Assembly: GCF_041027365.1 (NCBI RefSeq)
Contig: NZ_JBFTEH010000001.1
Span: 496,001-560,000, forward strand
Direction: 5' to 3'
Source of the DNA: VKMB-3413 sp041027365
GTDB lineage: Bacteria > Pseudomonadota > Alphaproteobacteria > Rhizobiales > Rhizobiaceae
DNA length: 64,000 nt
Numbering within the stretch: position 1 is the first letter of the stretch; each line of letters starts with the position of its first letter. The notes under the pieces were generated by a model. The model was given only the letters and a program-made list of their open reading frames with translations. It did no database searches and was not told where the DNA came from. Shown here piece after piece: positions 10,010-18,685 of the stretch. The translations under genes were made by a program, and so were the position numbers.

Positions 10010-10953
10010 TGAGCCACGTTGCAGCCTCGGACCGCGCCGCCCGCGATCCCGGCACCGCCCATGCGGAGCCGGTCGACGTCAAGGTGCCGGAGATCGGGCC
10101 GACCGACGAGCCGCTGGAGGGCCGCGGCAACCGCGCGCTCCGCAAGTTCTTCTCCAACCGCGCGGCGATCGTCGGCGGCCTCTTCGTCCTCGTCTTCGTG
10201 CTGTGGGCGGTGCTGGCACCGCTGGCCGCGCCTTATGATCCGCTGAAGACCAGCTTCCTCGCCATCCGCAAGGCGCCGTCGCTGGCGCACTTCTTCGGCA
10301 CCGACGAGCTCGGCCGCGACATCTTCTCGCGCATGGCCTACGGGGCGCGCGCCTCGCTGCTCGCCGGTGTCGTCTCCGTCGCGATCGCCGTCGTCGTCGG
10401 CGTGCCCTTCGGCATCCTCGCCGGCTTCTTCGGCGGCTGGACCGACATGGCCGTCAGCCGCGTCGCGGACGCGCTCCTGTCGATCCCGTTCCTGATCCTC
10501 GCCATCGCGCTCGCGGCGTTCCTCGGCCCCAGCCTCACCAATGCGATGATCGCGATCGGCCTCTCCGGCACGCCGATCTTCGCCCGGCTCGCACGGGCGC
10601 AGACGCTGTCGGTGAAGGCGGAGGACTATGTCGAGGGGGCGCAGGCGATCGGCCTGCCGAACCGCTGGATCCTGATCCGCTACATCTTTCCCAACATCCT
10701 GCCGCCGCTGATCGTGCAGGCGACGCTGACGATCGCGACGGCGATCATCGCCGAGGCCAGCCTCTCCTTTCTCGGCCTCGGCCAGCAGCCGCCGGACCCC
10801 TCCTGGGGCTCGATGCTGAACACCGCCAAGAATTTCATGAACCAGGCGCCCTGGATGTCGATCTTTCCCGGCGCCGCCATCTTCCTCCTCGTCCTCGGCT
10901 TCAATCTTCTCGGCGACGGCTTGCGCGACGCGCTCGACCCGCGCGAAAGCTGA
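10009..10953 (+). CDS. Peptide/opine ABC transporter permease 2 (DppC type)
   Basis: Partner permease, 314 residues. An N-terminal cytoplasmic stretch of about 45 residues is followed by FFSNRAAIVGGLFVLVFVLWAVLAPLAAPYDP, a typical DppC start. FFGTDELGRDIFSRMAYGARAS is the conserved periplasmic-loop motif, and EDYVEGAQAIGLPNRWILIRYIFPN is the EAA loop. ATG 10009 overlaps the previous stop, so the longer open frame from 9265 is rejected. The five-gene transporter is followed after 33 bases by a gamma-glutamyltransferase gene, which hints at a gamma-glutamyl peptide as substrate. Confidence 0.9.
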   Translation: MSHVAASDRAARDPGTAHAEPVDVKVPEIGPTDEPLEGRGNRALRKFFSNRAAIVGGLFVLVFVLWAVLAPLAAPYDPLKTSFLAIRKAPSLAHFFGTDELGRDIFSRMAYGARASLLAGVVSVAIAVVVGVPFGILAGFFGGWTDMAVSRVADALLSIPFLILAIALAAFLGPSLTNAMIAIGLSGTPIFARLARAQTLSVKAEDYVEGAQAIGLPNRWILIRYIFPNILPPLIVQATLTIATAIIAEASLSFLGLGQQPPDPSWGSMLNTAKNFMNQAPWMSIFPGAAIFLLVLGFNLLGDGLRDALDPRES

Positions 10954-10986
10954 ACCCGCATTTCCAGTCTGAAAGGCAGTCTCCGC

Positions 10987-12783
10987 ATGTTCACCACCAG
11001 ACCCGAGCTTCTCGGCACGTTCGGCGCCGTCGCCTCGACCCATTGGCTCGGAACCGCCGTCGGCATGTCCATGCTGGAGCGCGGCGGCAACGCCTTCGAC
11101 GCCGGCATTGCGACGGCCTTCGTGCTGCAGGTGGTGGAGCCGCATCTGGTGGGGCCGGGCGGCGACGTGCCGATCATCTTCCACTCCGCCAAGACCGGGA
11201 AGACCGAAGTGATCTGCGGCCAGGCGCCGGCGCCGGCCGGAGCGACGCTGGAGCACTACAAGCGCGAAGGCCTGACGCTGATCCCCGGCAACGGCCTGCT
11301 CGCCACCGTCATCCCCGGCTCGTTCGACGCCTGGATGCTGCTCCTGCGCGACCACGGCACGATGAGCGTGCGCGACGTGCTGGAGCCGGCGATCTACTAT
11401 GCCGAGAAGGGCCATCCGATCCTGCCGCGCGTTGCCGACACGATCAAAGGCCTGACGAGCTTCTTCAAGACCGAATGGCCGACCTCGGCCGCGGCCTTCC
11501 TGCCGAACGGCTCGGCGCCGGAACCCTGGTCGCTGTTCAGGAACGAGGCGCTGGCGAAGACCTGGCAGAGGATCGTCGCCGAGGCGGAATCGGCCGGCGG
11601 CGACCGCGAGCGCCAGATCGAGGCGGCTCGCAACGCCTTCTACAAGGGCTTCGTCGCCGAGGCGATCGACGCCTTCGTCGAGAAGACCGAGGCGATGGAC
11701 GAGAGCGGCAGCCGCCACAAGGGCGTCCTGACCGCCGAGGACATGGCCGGCTGGCAGGCCGGCGTCGAGGCGCCGCTGACCTATGAGTACGGCGGCCAGA
11801 CGGTCAACAAGATCGGACCGTGGGGGCAGGGGCCGGCCTTCATCCAGACGCTGGCGCTGCTGAAGGGCTTCGACCTCGGCGCGACAAAGCCGGCGGGCGC
11901 CGAGTTCATCCACCTCCTCACCGAGGCGATGAAGCTCTCCTTCGCCGACCGGGAGTGCTACATCAGCGACCCGAACTTCGTCGACGTGCCGATCGAGACG
12001 CTGATCTCCGACGCCTATGCCGACGAGCGCCGCAAGCTGATCTCCGACAAGGCCTCCTTCGACCTCCGGCCCGGCCGCATCCCCGGCTACGAGGATCAGG
12101 TCGACCGGATGATGGCGGCGCTGGAGCGCCTGTCGGACGCCTCCGGTACCAAGAAGGTGGACGAGCCGACGACGGCGGCAATGCAGGCCTCGGTCCGGCG
12201 CGGCGACACCGTCCATATCGACGCCGCCGATCGCTGGGGCAACATGATGGCGGCGATGCCCTCCGGCGGCTGGCTGCAGTCCTCGCCGATGATCCCGGAA
12301 CTCGGCTTCATGCTGAACTCCCGAGCCCAGATGTTCTGGCTGGAGCCCGACCTGCCGGCATCCCTGGCGCCGGGAAAGCGCCCGCGCACGACGCTGACGC
12401 CGACGCTGACGATCCGCGACGGCGAGGCCCACATGGCCTTCGGCTCGCCGGGCGGCGACCAGCAGGAGCAGTGGCAGCTGATCCTGTTCCTCAGGGCGGT
12501 CCATCACGGGCTGAACCTGCAGGAGGCGATCGACCTGCCGATGAGCCACACGACGCATTTTCCGAGCTCGTTCTATCCGCGTTCGAGAAAGCCGGGGCAC
12601 CTCATCGCCGAGGAGAGCTTCGGCAAGGCCGTGCTCGACGACCTCAGGGCGCGGGGGCACGACCTCGAGGTCGCGCCGGAATGGACGGTCGGCCGTCTCG
12701 TCGCCGTCGCGCGCGAAAAGGACGGGCTGCTGAAAGCCGCCGCGACGCCGCGCCTGATGCAGGCCTACGCCATCGCCCGCTGA
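10987..12783 (+). CDS. Gamma-glutamyltransferase family protein, cytosolic form
   Basis: N-terminal nucleophile hydrolase that cleaves gamma-glutamyl bonds, for example in glutathione, after self-processing into two chains. The predicted new N-terminal nucleophile is Thr408 in GDTVHIDAADRWGN, which aligns with the TTH..VxDxxGN motif of the family. The C-terminal half carries PRTTLTPTLTIRDGEAHMAFGSPGGDQQ, the substrate-binding GSPGG region. The 598-residue length fits. There is no signal peptide (starts MFTTRPELLGTFGAVASTHW), so it should act in the cytoplasm, unlike periplasmic E. coli GGT. Its place at the end of a peptide ABC operon suggests it degrades the imported compound. Confidence 0.85.
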   Translation: MFTTRPELLGTFGAVASTHWLGTAVGMSMLERGGNAFDAGIATAFVLQVVEPHLVGPGGDVPIIFHSAKTGKTEVICGQAPAPAGATLEHYKREGLTLIPGNGLLATVIPGSFDAWMLLLRDHGTMSVRDVLEPAIYYAEKGHPILPRVADTIKGLTSFFKTEWPTSAAAFLPNGSAPEPWSLFRNEALAKTWQRIVAEAESAGGDRERQIEAARNAFYKGFVAEAIDAFVEKTEAMDESGSRHKGVLTAEDMAGWQAGVEAPLTYEYGGQTVNKIGPWGQGPAFIQTLALLKGFDLGATKPAGAEFIHLLTEAMKLSFADRECYISDPNFVDVPIETLISDAYADERRKLISDKASFDLRPGRIPGYEDQVDRMMAALERLSDASGTKKVDEPTTAAMQASVRRGDTVHIDAADRWGNMMAAMPSGGWLQSSPMIPELGFMLNSRAQMFWLEPDLPASLAPGKRPRTTLTPTLTIRDGEAHMAFGSPGGDQQEQWQLILFLRAVHHGLNLQEAIDLPMSHTTHFPSSFYPRSRKPGHLIAEESFGKAVLDDLRARGHDLEVAPEWTVGRLVAVAREKDGLLKAAATPRLMQAYAIAR

Positions 12784-13051
12784 GCGAACGTCCGCCTCCG
12801 GGCTTGTGCCGAACCCGCCGGCGCTGAGCCTTGACTCGGCGCGGCCCTGAGCCGGACAGGGTCGGCAGCTCGCCGGAGACGCGGAGCCGGGCAGGAGAGA
12901 CCACTGCCGGAGCGAACGACGTGGCCGCAAGGCTGGTGACGCAGCGCCGACGTGCTTTCCGGTGGTCGTTCAACCTTTACCGGCCGTTCATACGCTTTCT
13001 TTAAAATTTTGCTGTCGTATTGATTCTGTAGACCGTTGAAGGTTCGCGTCC

Positions 13052-13588
13052 GTGGAACAGCCTCTGACACGCCGACGCATGCTCCTCCTGGCCACGGGCA
13101 TCGTCGGTGCCGCGCTCGCAGGATTGGCTCCCGCACTCGCCGCGCCGCCGCCGCTCGGACAGCCGCAGGGACGGCCGATCCTGCGCATCGGCGGCAAGAT
13201 CACCGTCCACAATGCCGGGGACGAGGCCGTCTTCGATGTCGCCATGCTCGACGCCATCGGGCGCCGGACGTTCTCGACGTCCACCCCCTGGACCAACGGC
13301 GTCCACACCTGGGAAGGGGTCCCTCTCGCCGCCCTGATGCAGGCGGTCGGAGCCTATGGAACGCAGATCCGCGCCATCGCCCTCAACGACTATGTCGCGG
13401 ACATTCCCATGGCCGGCATCGCCGACGAAGGCGGCATCCTCGCCATCCGGCGCGACGGCAAGCTGATGCCGATCAGCGACAAGGGGCCTCTGTTCGTCCT
13501 CTATCCGTTCGACCAGGACGTCCGGCTGCAGCAGCAGAGCGTCTTCATGCGCTGCGCCTGGCAGGTCGCGCGGCTCGTCGTCCTCTGA
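13052..13588 (+). CDS. Tat-exported protein with a sulfite-oxidase-type molybdopterin fold, no cofactor cysteine
   Basis: A small 178-residue exported protein. The N-terminus (LTRRRMLLLATG then a hydrophobic stretch to about residue 30) looks like a twin-arginine signal. The mature part shows features of small proteins with an oxidoreductase molybdopterin-binding fold: STPWTNGVHTWEGVPLAALM, then ALNDYVADIPM, then GKLMPISDKGPLFVLYPFD. The only cysteine is close to the C-terminus (MRCAWQ), not where the Mo ligand of sulfite oxidases sits, so catalysis is doubtful and a binding or sensory role is likelier. The start is GTG. It lies 17 bases before a GGDEF-EAL gene, so the two are probably one operon. 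Confidence 0.72.
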   Translation: MEQPLTRRRMLLLATGIVGAALAGLAPALAAPPPLGQPQGRPILRIGGKITVHNAGDEAVFDVAMLDAIGRRTFSTSTPWTNGVHTWEGVPLAALMQAVGAYGTQIRAIALNDYVADIPMAGIADEGGILAIRRDGKLMPISDKGPLFVLYPFDQDVRLQQQSVFMRCAWQVARLVVL

Positions 13589-13605
13589 CCCGGCCCGTCC
13601 GCTCC

Positions 13606-15594
13606 ATGGCCCGCGCGCGAATCCTCGAAGACCGGTGGGAGCTTCCGCTCCTGACCGCGACGGCCGGTCTCGGCTTCGTCGCGGCCTGGCTGTTGTTCGC
13701 CAGCGTCAACTACATGACCAGCATCTCGCGGTCGGCGGAGAACAACGTCGTCTACGAGGTGATGACGACGTCGCCGGAACTCGGGCGGCTGCAGGCGACC
13801 ATTGCCGGACGCTTCATTCCCGGCACCGGGATCACCGACGACGACGTCGCCCTGCGCTTCGCCATCATCGAGAACCGGATGAAGGTCCTGGGAACGCAGT
13901 CGTCGCGCCACTTGCGGCGGGACGGCGAGGAGGCGACCGCCCTGCTGGCGAAGATGCAGGCGGTGGTCAGATCGGTGGCGCCAAGGGTCGAGCACCTCGC
14001 GACTCCGGCCGATGCCGCAGCCGTCCTCAACGCGCTGGAGCCGCTCAACACCCAGGCGACCCGGCTGGCGGCGCTGACCACTTCGACCGCTGCGACGCGC
14101 ATCGCGGAGAACGAGAGCGAACTCATCCGGGTGTTCTGGCTGCTCCTCGCCGACATCCTCGGGCTTCTGTCCTGCGGCATCACGCTGGTCGCGCTGCTGC
14201 GGCGGGCGCGGCAGAAGGCACGGCACCGCGCGGCGACCGACGATCTGACGCAACTGCCCAACCGGCTGTCGTTCAACCGCCGGCTGGCCGAAGTCCATGC
14301 CGCCGCCGGGCCGGGCGCGCTCTCCGTTCTGATGTTCGACATCGATCTGTTCAAGCAGGTGAACGATACGATGGGTCACGCGGCCGGCGACACCCTGCTG
14401 CGCCTGGTGGCGGAGCGGCTGGCGCCGGTCCTGCAAGAGGCGGACGTGTTCGCGCGCCTGAGCGGCGACGAGTTCGCCGCGCTCTTTGCCTCGCCGGCCG
14501 CCGAGAAGGATGCGCGCGACGCAGCCGAGCGGATCGTCGCGGCTCTGGCGGCTCCGTTCGACATCCTGGATTCGCATCTGCCGGTGTCCGTCAGCATCGG
14601 GATCGCGGTGGCGCGGCCGGACGATGTCGATCCCGAGGATATCCTCGGCAATGCCGATCTGGCGCTCTATGCGGTGAAGGAGAGCGGGCGCGGCAGCGTG
14701 CGCCTCTACGAGCCCGGTCTCCGGGAAGCCTCGCAGGAACGCCAGACGCTGTCGGAGGATCTGGAAGCGGCGCTGGCGGAGGATCGGCTGGAACTGCACT
14801 TCCAGCCGCTGGTCTCGCTTGCCGACAGGCGCACGGTTGGCTTCGAGGCGCTCTTGCGCTGGCGGCACGACGCGTTCGGCTGGGTGCCGCCCGACCGCTT
14901 CATTCCGATCGCCGAGGAGACGGCGCTGATCCTGCCGATGGGGCGCTGGGTGATCGCAAAGGCCTGCATGGTCGCCGCGCAATGGCCGGACGACATCGAG
15001 GTCGCGGTCAATCTCTCGGCCCGCCAGTTCAACGATCCGCAGCTCGTGACGACGATCGTCCAGGCCCTGTCCACGCACGGCCTGAAGCCGGAGCGGCTGA
15101 CGCTCGAAATCACCGAGACGGCGCTGATCCAGAACGACCGCTCCGTGCTCGACACGCTGAACGCCCTGCGCGCCATCGGCGTGCGGACCGCGCTCGACGA
15201 CTTCGGCACCGGCTACGCCTCGCTGAGCTATCTGACGCGCTTCCCGTTCGACATCATCAAGATCGACCAGACCTTCGTCCGGGGCGCACCGCGTCACCAC
15301 GACAGCTCCACGATCGTGCAGGCGATCTGCTATCTCGCCGCCGAGCTCGGCTTGGCGACCATCGCGGAGGGCATCGAGACCGAGGATCACCTCGCCGTGG
15401 TGCGCGGCGCCGGCTGCGACTACGGCCAGGGCTATTTCTTCGACCGGCCAATGCCCGCCGCCGACTGCGCGACGCGGCTGTCGTTGGAGCGGCTCCGAGG
15501 CGTGGCGGAGCACAAGGCGCCGGCCGGAACGGAGCCCGGCGAGGATTGCGGGCGACAGGAGATGGCCGGCGACGGCTTCGTCCGGAAGGCCTGA
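13606..15594 (+). CDS. Membrane-bound GGDEF-EAL c-di-GMP enzyme with a periplasmic sensor region
   Basis: A 662-residue c-di-GMP turnover protein. A first membrane helix (about 13-33) and a second (about 176-200) enclose a periplasmic region of roughly 140 residues. The GGDEF domain follows; its motif is SGDEF at 286-290. The inhibitory site upstream reads QEAD instead of RxxD. The EAL domain starts at E414-A-L and keeps the expected catalytic set: NLSARQF, EITETAL, DDFGTGYASL, IKIDQTF, AEGIETE and QGYFFDRPM. The phosphodiesterase half therefore looks active. ATG 13606 is chosen because it starts directly before the first helix; the longer frame is the preceding gene read out of phase. It is probably co-expressed with the exported partner upstream. 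Confidence 0.85.
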   Translation: MARARILEDRWELPLLTATAGLGFVAAWLLFASVNYMTSISRSAENNVVYEVMTTSPELGRLQATIAGRFIPGTGITDDDVALRFAIIENRMKVLGTQSSRHLRRDGEEATALLAKMQAVVRSVAPRVEHLATPADAAAVLNALEPLNTQATRLAALTTSTAATRIAENESELIRVFWLLLADILGLLSCGITLVALLRRARQKARHRAATDDLTQLPNRLSFNRRLAEVHAAAGPGALSVLMFDIDLFKQVNDTMGHAAGDTLLRLVAERLAPVLQEADVFARLSGDEFAALFASPAAEKDARDAAERIVAALAAPFDILDSHLPVSVSIGIAVARPDDVDPEDILGNADLALYAVKESGRGSVRLYEPGLREASQERQTLSEDLEAALAEDRLELHFQPLVSLADRRTVGFEALLRWRHDAFGWVPPDRFIPIAEETALILPMGRWVIAKACMVAAQWPDDIEVAVNLSARQFNDPQLVTTIVQALSTHGLKPERLTLEITETALIQNDRSVLDTLNALRAIGVRTALDDFGTGYASLSYLTRFPFDIIKIDQTFVRGAPRHHDSSTIVQAICYLAAELGLATIAEGIETEDHLAVVRGAGCDYGQGYFFDRPMPAADCATRLSLERLRGVAEHKAPAGTEPGEDCGRQEMAGDGFVRKA

Positions 15595-15597
15595 GCG

Positions 15598-16536
15598 TCA
15601 GCCCCGCGCGACCAGTCGCTTCGCCATCATCATGTGGATGCCCTTGCAGCCGTTGACGGTCTGCGTGACGCGCAGGTCGCCGGCGAGGCTGCACAGCGTA
15701 TAGGCGTCCTCCCGCGACAGGCCGCCCTTGACCTGCAGGAGGCCCAGCATGTCGCGCAGGGCCATCTCGGCGCAGCGGTCGAGATCCGGGTCCATGCCCA
15801 TGGTGATGTAGTGGGTCGGCGTCTCGGCCTGCGGATAGGTGAGGGCGAGATCGTCGCGCACCGTCAGGGTGAAGGTGCCCCTCAGAGCCGTCTCGATCGC
15901 GGTGATGCAGACCTCGCCGTCGCCCTGCGCGCCATGGCCGTCGCCGCAGGAGAACAGCGCCCCCTCGTTGAAGATCGGCAGGTACAGCGTGGTGCCGGCG
16001 ACGAGCTCCTTGTTGTCGATGTTGCCGGCATGAGCCCGCGGCATGATCGAGGAGATCCGGCCCCAGTGCGGCGGCGGGGCGACGCCCATGACGCCGAAGA
16101 AGGGCGAGAGTTGGAGGTCGAGGCCCCAAGGCAGCCGCGCGACGCCCCGTTCCCGGTCGAGCGGGATGTTGAGCAGGCGCGTTCGCTCGAAGTCGTAGGG
16201 CAACGTGCCGGCGAGCGGGCGGATGACGTTGTAGCCCCAGTCCTGCCGCAACTCGACCGCCGCGATCGTCACCTCCAGCACCTGGCCGGCCTGGGCGCCC
16301 TCGACGGCAACCGGGCCGGTGAGAAGGTGCCCGGGCATCTCCTGTTTCAGCGTCTGGTGGATCTCGAGCAGTTCCGGCGGAACCTCGAACCCCTCGCCGG
16401 GCAAGACCTCGGGGCCGCCGGAGATCGTGTCGATCACCACCGTGTCGCCGCTTCGCACGGTGAGGACCGGCTCGCGCTTCGGGTCGAAATAGCCCCAGGC
16501 GCAGGTCGCCGGCGAAGCCTTCAGGTGATGACGCAT
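15598..16536 (-). CDS. Acetamidase/formamidase family protein
   Basis: Expected to hydrolyse a short-chain amide to acid and ammonia in the cytoplasm. The family marks are the start HHLKASPATCAWGYFDP, VRSGDTVVIDTISGGPEVL, HLLTGPVAVEGAQAGQVLEV, and GDGHAAQGDGEVCITAIET-like spacing (here GDGHGAQGDGEVCITAIET). The 312-residue length is in range for FmdA-type enzymes. The start is ATG at 16536, with an AGAAGGA ribosome site; an upstream in-frame ATG at 16587 has no such site. It lies 131 bases downstream of the ThDP enzyme on the same strand, so both may share the regulated promoter at 18510-18538. It converges on the GGDEF-EAL gene with only three bases between. Confidence 0.85.
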   Translation of the reverse strand: MRHHLKASPATCAWGYFDPKREPVLTVRSGDTVVIDTISGGPEVLPGEGFEVPPELLEIHQTLKQEMPGHLLTGPVAVEGAQAGQVLEVTIAAVELRQDWGYNVIRPLAGTLPYDFERTRLLNIPLDRERGVARLPWGLDLQLSPFFGVMGVAPPPHWGRISSIMPRAHAGNIDNKELVAGTTLYLPIFNEGALFSCGDGHGAQGDGEVCITAIETALRGTFTLTVRDDLALTYPQAETPTHYITMGMDPDLDRCAEMALRDMLGLLQVKGGLSREDAYTLCSLAGDLRVTQTVNGCKGIHMMMAKRLVARG

Positions 16537-16667
16537 GAGATGTCCTTCTGCTGGAACGGCGCGCCGGGAGACAGCCGGCTGGCGCACCGCAGCATTCTGC
16601 GGCGGGGGGACGATTCCGGGAAGGGCCCAGCCTCATGAAAAGCCGCCAGGGGTGCTGGCTAAGGGCT

Positions 16668-18473
16668 TCAGGCCCGAACCCGCACCTCGACGAGCGCCTG
16701 GCGCCGTTCGGTCTCCACATGGGCGATGGCGCGCCGCAGCGTGTCTTCCAGCGCTGCGCCGTCCGTGACGAGAGCCGTCCAGGCGCGGCTCGCCGCGGCG
16801 ATCTTGGTGAAGTCCGGCGTCGGGCTGAGCGAGGTCAGCGGCATCACGTTGGTCTTCGCCGCATAGCCGTCGGGATAGATGCCGAGGACGGAGTGACGCA
16901 CTGCGCCCCATTCGGCATTGTTGAGGACGACGACGAGCACCGGCAGCTCCAGCGCCTCGGCGATCTGGTGGCAGGCGGCCGGATTGGCGAAGATGTAGGA
17001 GCCGTCGCCCATGGTCGCGACGGTCAGCCGGCCGGGGTCGGCGAGCGCCATGCCGAGCGCGGCGGGAAAGCACCAGCCGAGACCGCCCGAGTGCGGCTCC
17101 TGATACCAGCTGCCGGGTTCGGTCAGGGTCAAGGGGCCCAGCGGGCAGCCGAGTTCCGACAGGACGCGCGCCGAACGCCCGGCTATGGCCTTCGACAGGC
17201 AGAGGCTCACGAACTCCTTGGTCGGCGGCGTGCCGTCGCCGGTGGAGGCGCGCGACAGCGTCTCCGCGCGCAGCCGCGCGATCTTCGGCGCGACCGCATT
17301 GCGTCGATCTGAGCGGCGCTCCGTCGCCGCCTCGGCCAGCGGCCGCACCGCCTCGGCGAGCGCCAGGATGCCAGTCGCCGTGTCGCAGCAAAGCGTGACG
17401 TCGGAGCGGAAATGGCGGACCGGGAAGCGCGCGTAGAGCGGATCCTCGCCGAGCTGGATCACCTTGCAGCCGGGCCTTGGTTCGTGGATGTCCGGCGACC
17501 AGGGCGCGAGCGAGTCGATCACCAGGATCGCGTCCGCCTCCGCGAGGAACGGCGCGGGATCGGCGCCGGCGGCCATCTCGTGGTCGGTGGCGATCGCCAG
17601 CTGGATCGCCCAGTACTGGCAGACCGGGATTGCCCAGTCCTCGGCCAGCCGGGCGAGGGCGGCAAAGCCTTCGGCCGAGCCGGCACCGCGCTGCGCGATG
17701 ATCAGCGGGCGCTCGGCCTCGGCGATTATTCGCGCCGCCTCCCGGACCGCAGCCGGATCGGGGAAGGCGCGGGCCGGCGCGAGGCTCGGCGCCTCCGACA
17801 GGCCGTCCGACGGGCAGGGCTGGCAGAGCGTCTCGCGCGGCAGGCTGACATAGACCGGCCCGCGCGGCGTCGAATTCGCGATCGCATGCGCCCGGTCGAC
17901 GATCTCCGGCGCCTGCTCGGGGAAGCGCAGCTCGTAGTCCCACTTCACCGCTTCGCGCACGAGGGCCGCCTGGTCGCGCATCTCCTGGCCCCAGCCGATT
18001 GGCACCGTGCGGGCGCCGAGCCGGCCCTTCTCCAAAGTCGGGGTGCGGCCGGAAAAGAGGAGGACGGGCACCTTTTCGGTCGCGGCGTTGATCGCGCCGA
18101 TGGCGCAGTTGGCGAGGCCGACATTGGTGTGCGCCATGACAGCCTGTGCCTTGCCGGTCGCGAGAAAGTAGCCGTGCGCCATGCCCATGGCGGCCCCCTC
18201 GTGCGGCATCACCAGCGCCTTCGGCAGGGCGACGCCCTTCGCCTGGGCTTCGGCGAGCCCCTCGATGATCGGCGGGAAATCCGTGCCGGAATTGGCGAAG
18301 ATATAGTCGACGCCGACGCTCTTCAGCCGGGCGAGCAGCGCGCCGCCGGCCGTCAGCGCGGGACGATGGTCCGGCGCGGAGGAAGCGGCCGAGCCGTCCG
18401 GCTGCCTGCCTGTCTTTGTCGCCGCTGCGCCGGCAGCGGGGCTCCGATCGGTCGATGTGCACCCGGTGTCCAT
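16668..18473 (-). CDS. Thiamine diphosphate-dependent enzyme, acetolactate synthase-like
   Basis: A 601-residue ThDP-dependent decarboxylase/ligase-type enzyme. After a loose 40-residue N-terminal extension, the pyrimidine-binding domain starts at LTAGGALLARLKSVGVDYIF, with the catalytic Glu in PHEGAAMGMAHGY. The central domain follows, then the ThDP motif that begins GDGSYIFANPAACHQ and ends LNNAEWGAVR, with the expected spacing. No ilvN-like small subunit is adjacent, so it is probably not the biosynthetic acetolactate synthase; a decarboxylase or lyase role on a 2-oxo acid is possible. The context with an amidase suggests a catabolic unit. The start ATG lacks a strong ribosome site. Confidence 0.75.
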   Translation of the reverse strand: MDTGCTSTDRSPAAGAAATKTGRQPDGSAASSAPDHRPALTAGGALLARLKSVGVDYIFANSGTDFPPIIEGLAEAQAKGVALPKALVMPHEGAAMGMAHGYFLATGKAQAVMAHTNVGLANCAIGAINAATEKVPVLLFSGRTPTLEKGRLGARTVPIGWGQEMRDQAALVREAVKWDYELRFPEQAPEIVDRAHAIANSTPRGPVYVSLPRETLCQPCPSDGLSEAPSLAPARAFPDPAAVREAARIIAEAERPLIIAQRGAGSAEGFAALARLAEDWAIPVCQYWAIQLAIATDHEMAAGADPAPFLAEADAILVIDSLAPWSPDIHEPRPGCKVIQLGEDPLYARFPVRHFRSDVTLCCDTATGILALAEAVRPLAEAATERRSDRRNAVAPKIARLRAETLSRASTGDGTPPTKEFVSLCLSKAIAGRSARVLSELGCPLGPLTLTEPGSWYQEPHSGGLGWCFPAALGMALADPGRLTVATMGDGSYIFANPAACHQIAEALELPVLVVVLNNAEWGAVRHSVLGIYPDGYAAKTNVMPLTSLSPTPDFTKIAAASRAWTALVTDGAALEDTLRRAIAHVETERRQALVEVRVRA

Positions 18474-18509
18474 GCGCCCCGCTGCTGCCTGTCGTTTCGG
18501 TCTGTCTCG

Positions 18510-18538
18510 AGTATTGACGGGGCTGCGACCCTGTCAAT
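18510..18538 (-). promoter_or_regulatory. Promoter with inverted-repeat operator for the ThDP-enzyme gene
   Basis: On the minus strand TTGACA (18537-18532) and AATACT (18515-18510) are 16 bases apart. An inverted repeat with 10-base arms (18513-18522 and 18529-18538, 9 of 10 pairs, outer parts ATTGAC/GTCAAT) spans the promoter, as a repressor site would. The start codon is 37 bases downstream. Confidence 0.6.
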
Positions 18539-18685
18539 CACTGCGCCGTGCCGGACCCTGCGGCCGAGCGTATTTGCGGCGGCGACAGCCTGTCGGCCCG
18601 AAGCCCTAGACGCTCGACGATAGAAGCTCCGGGCGCGGCGACGGCGAGAACATCACGCCCTCCGCCGCCGCGGCCCGACACCTCG

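Noticed and set aside
13036..13605. Extension of the GGDEF-EAL protein over the preceding gene
   Set aside because: The extension is the out-of-phase reading of the molybdopterin-fold gene, which has a signal peptide and conserved motifs in its own frame.
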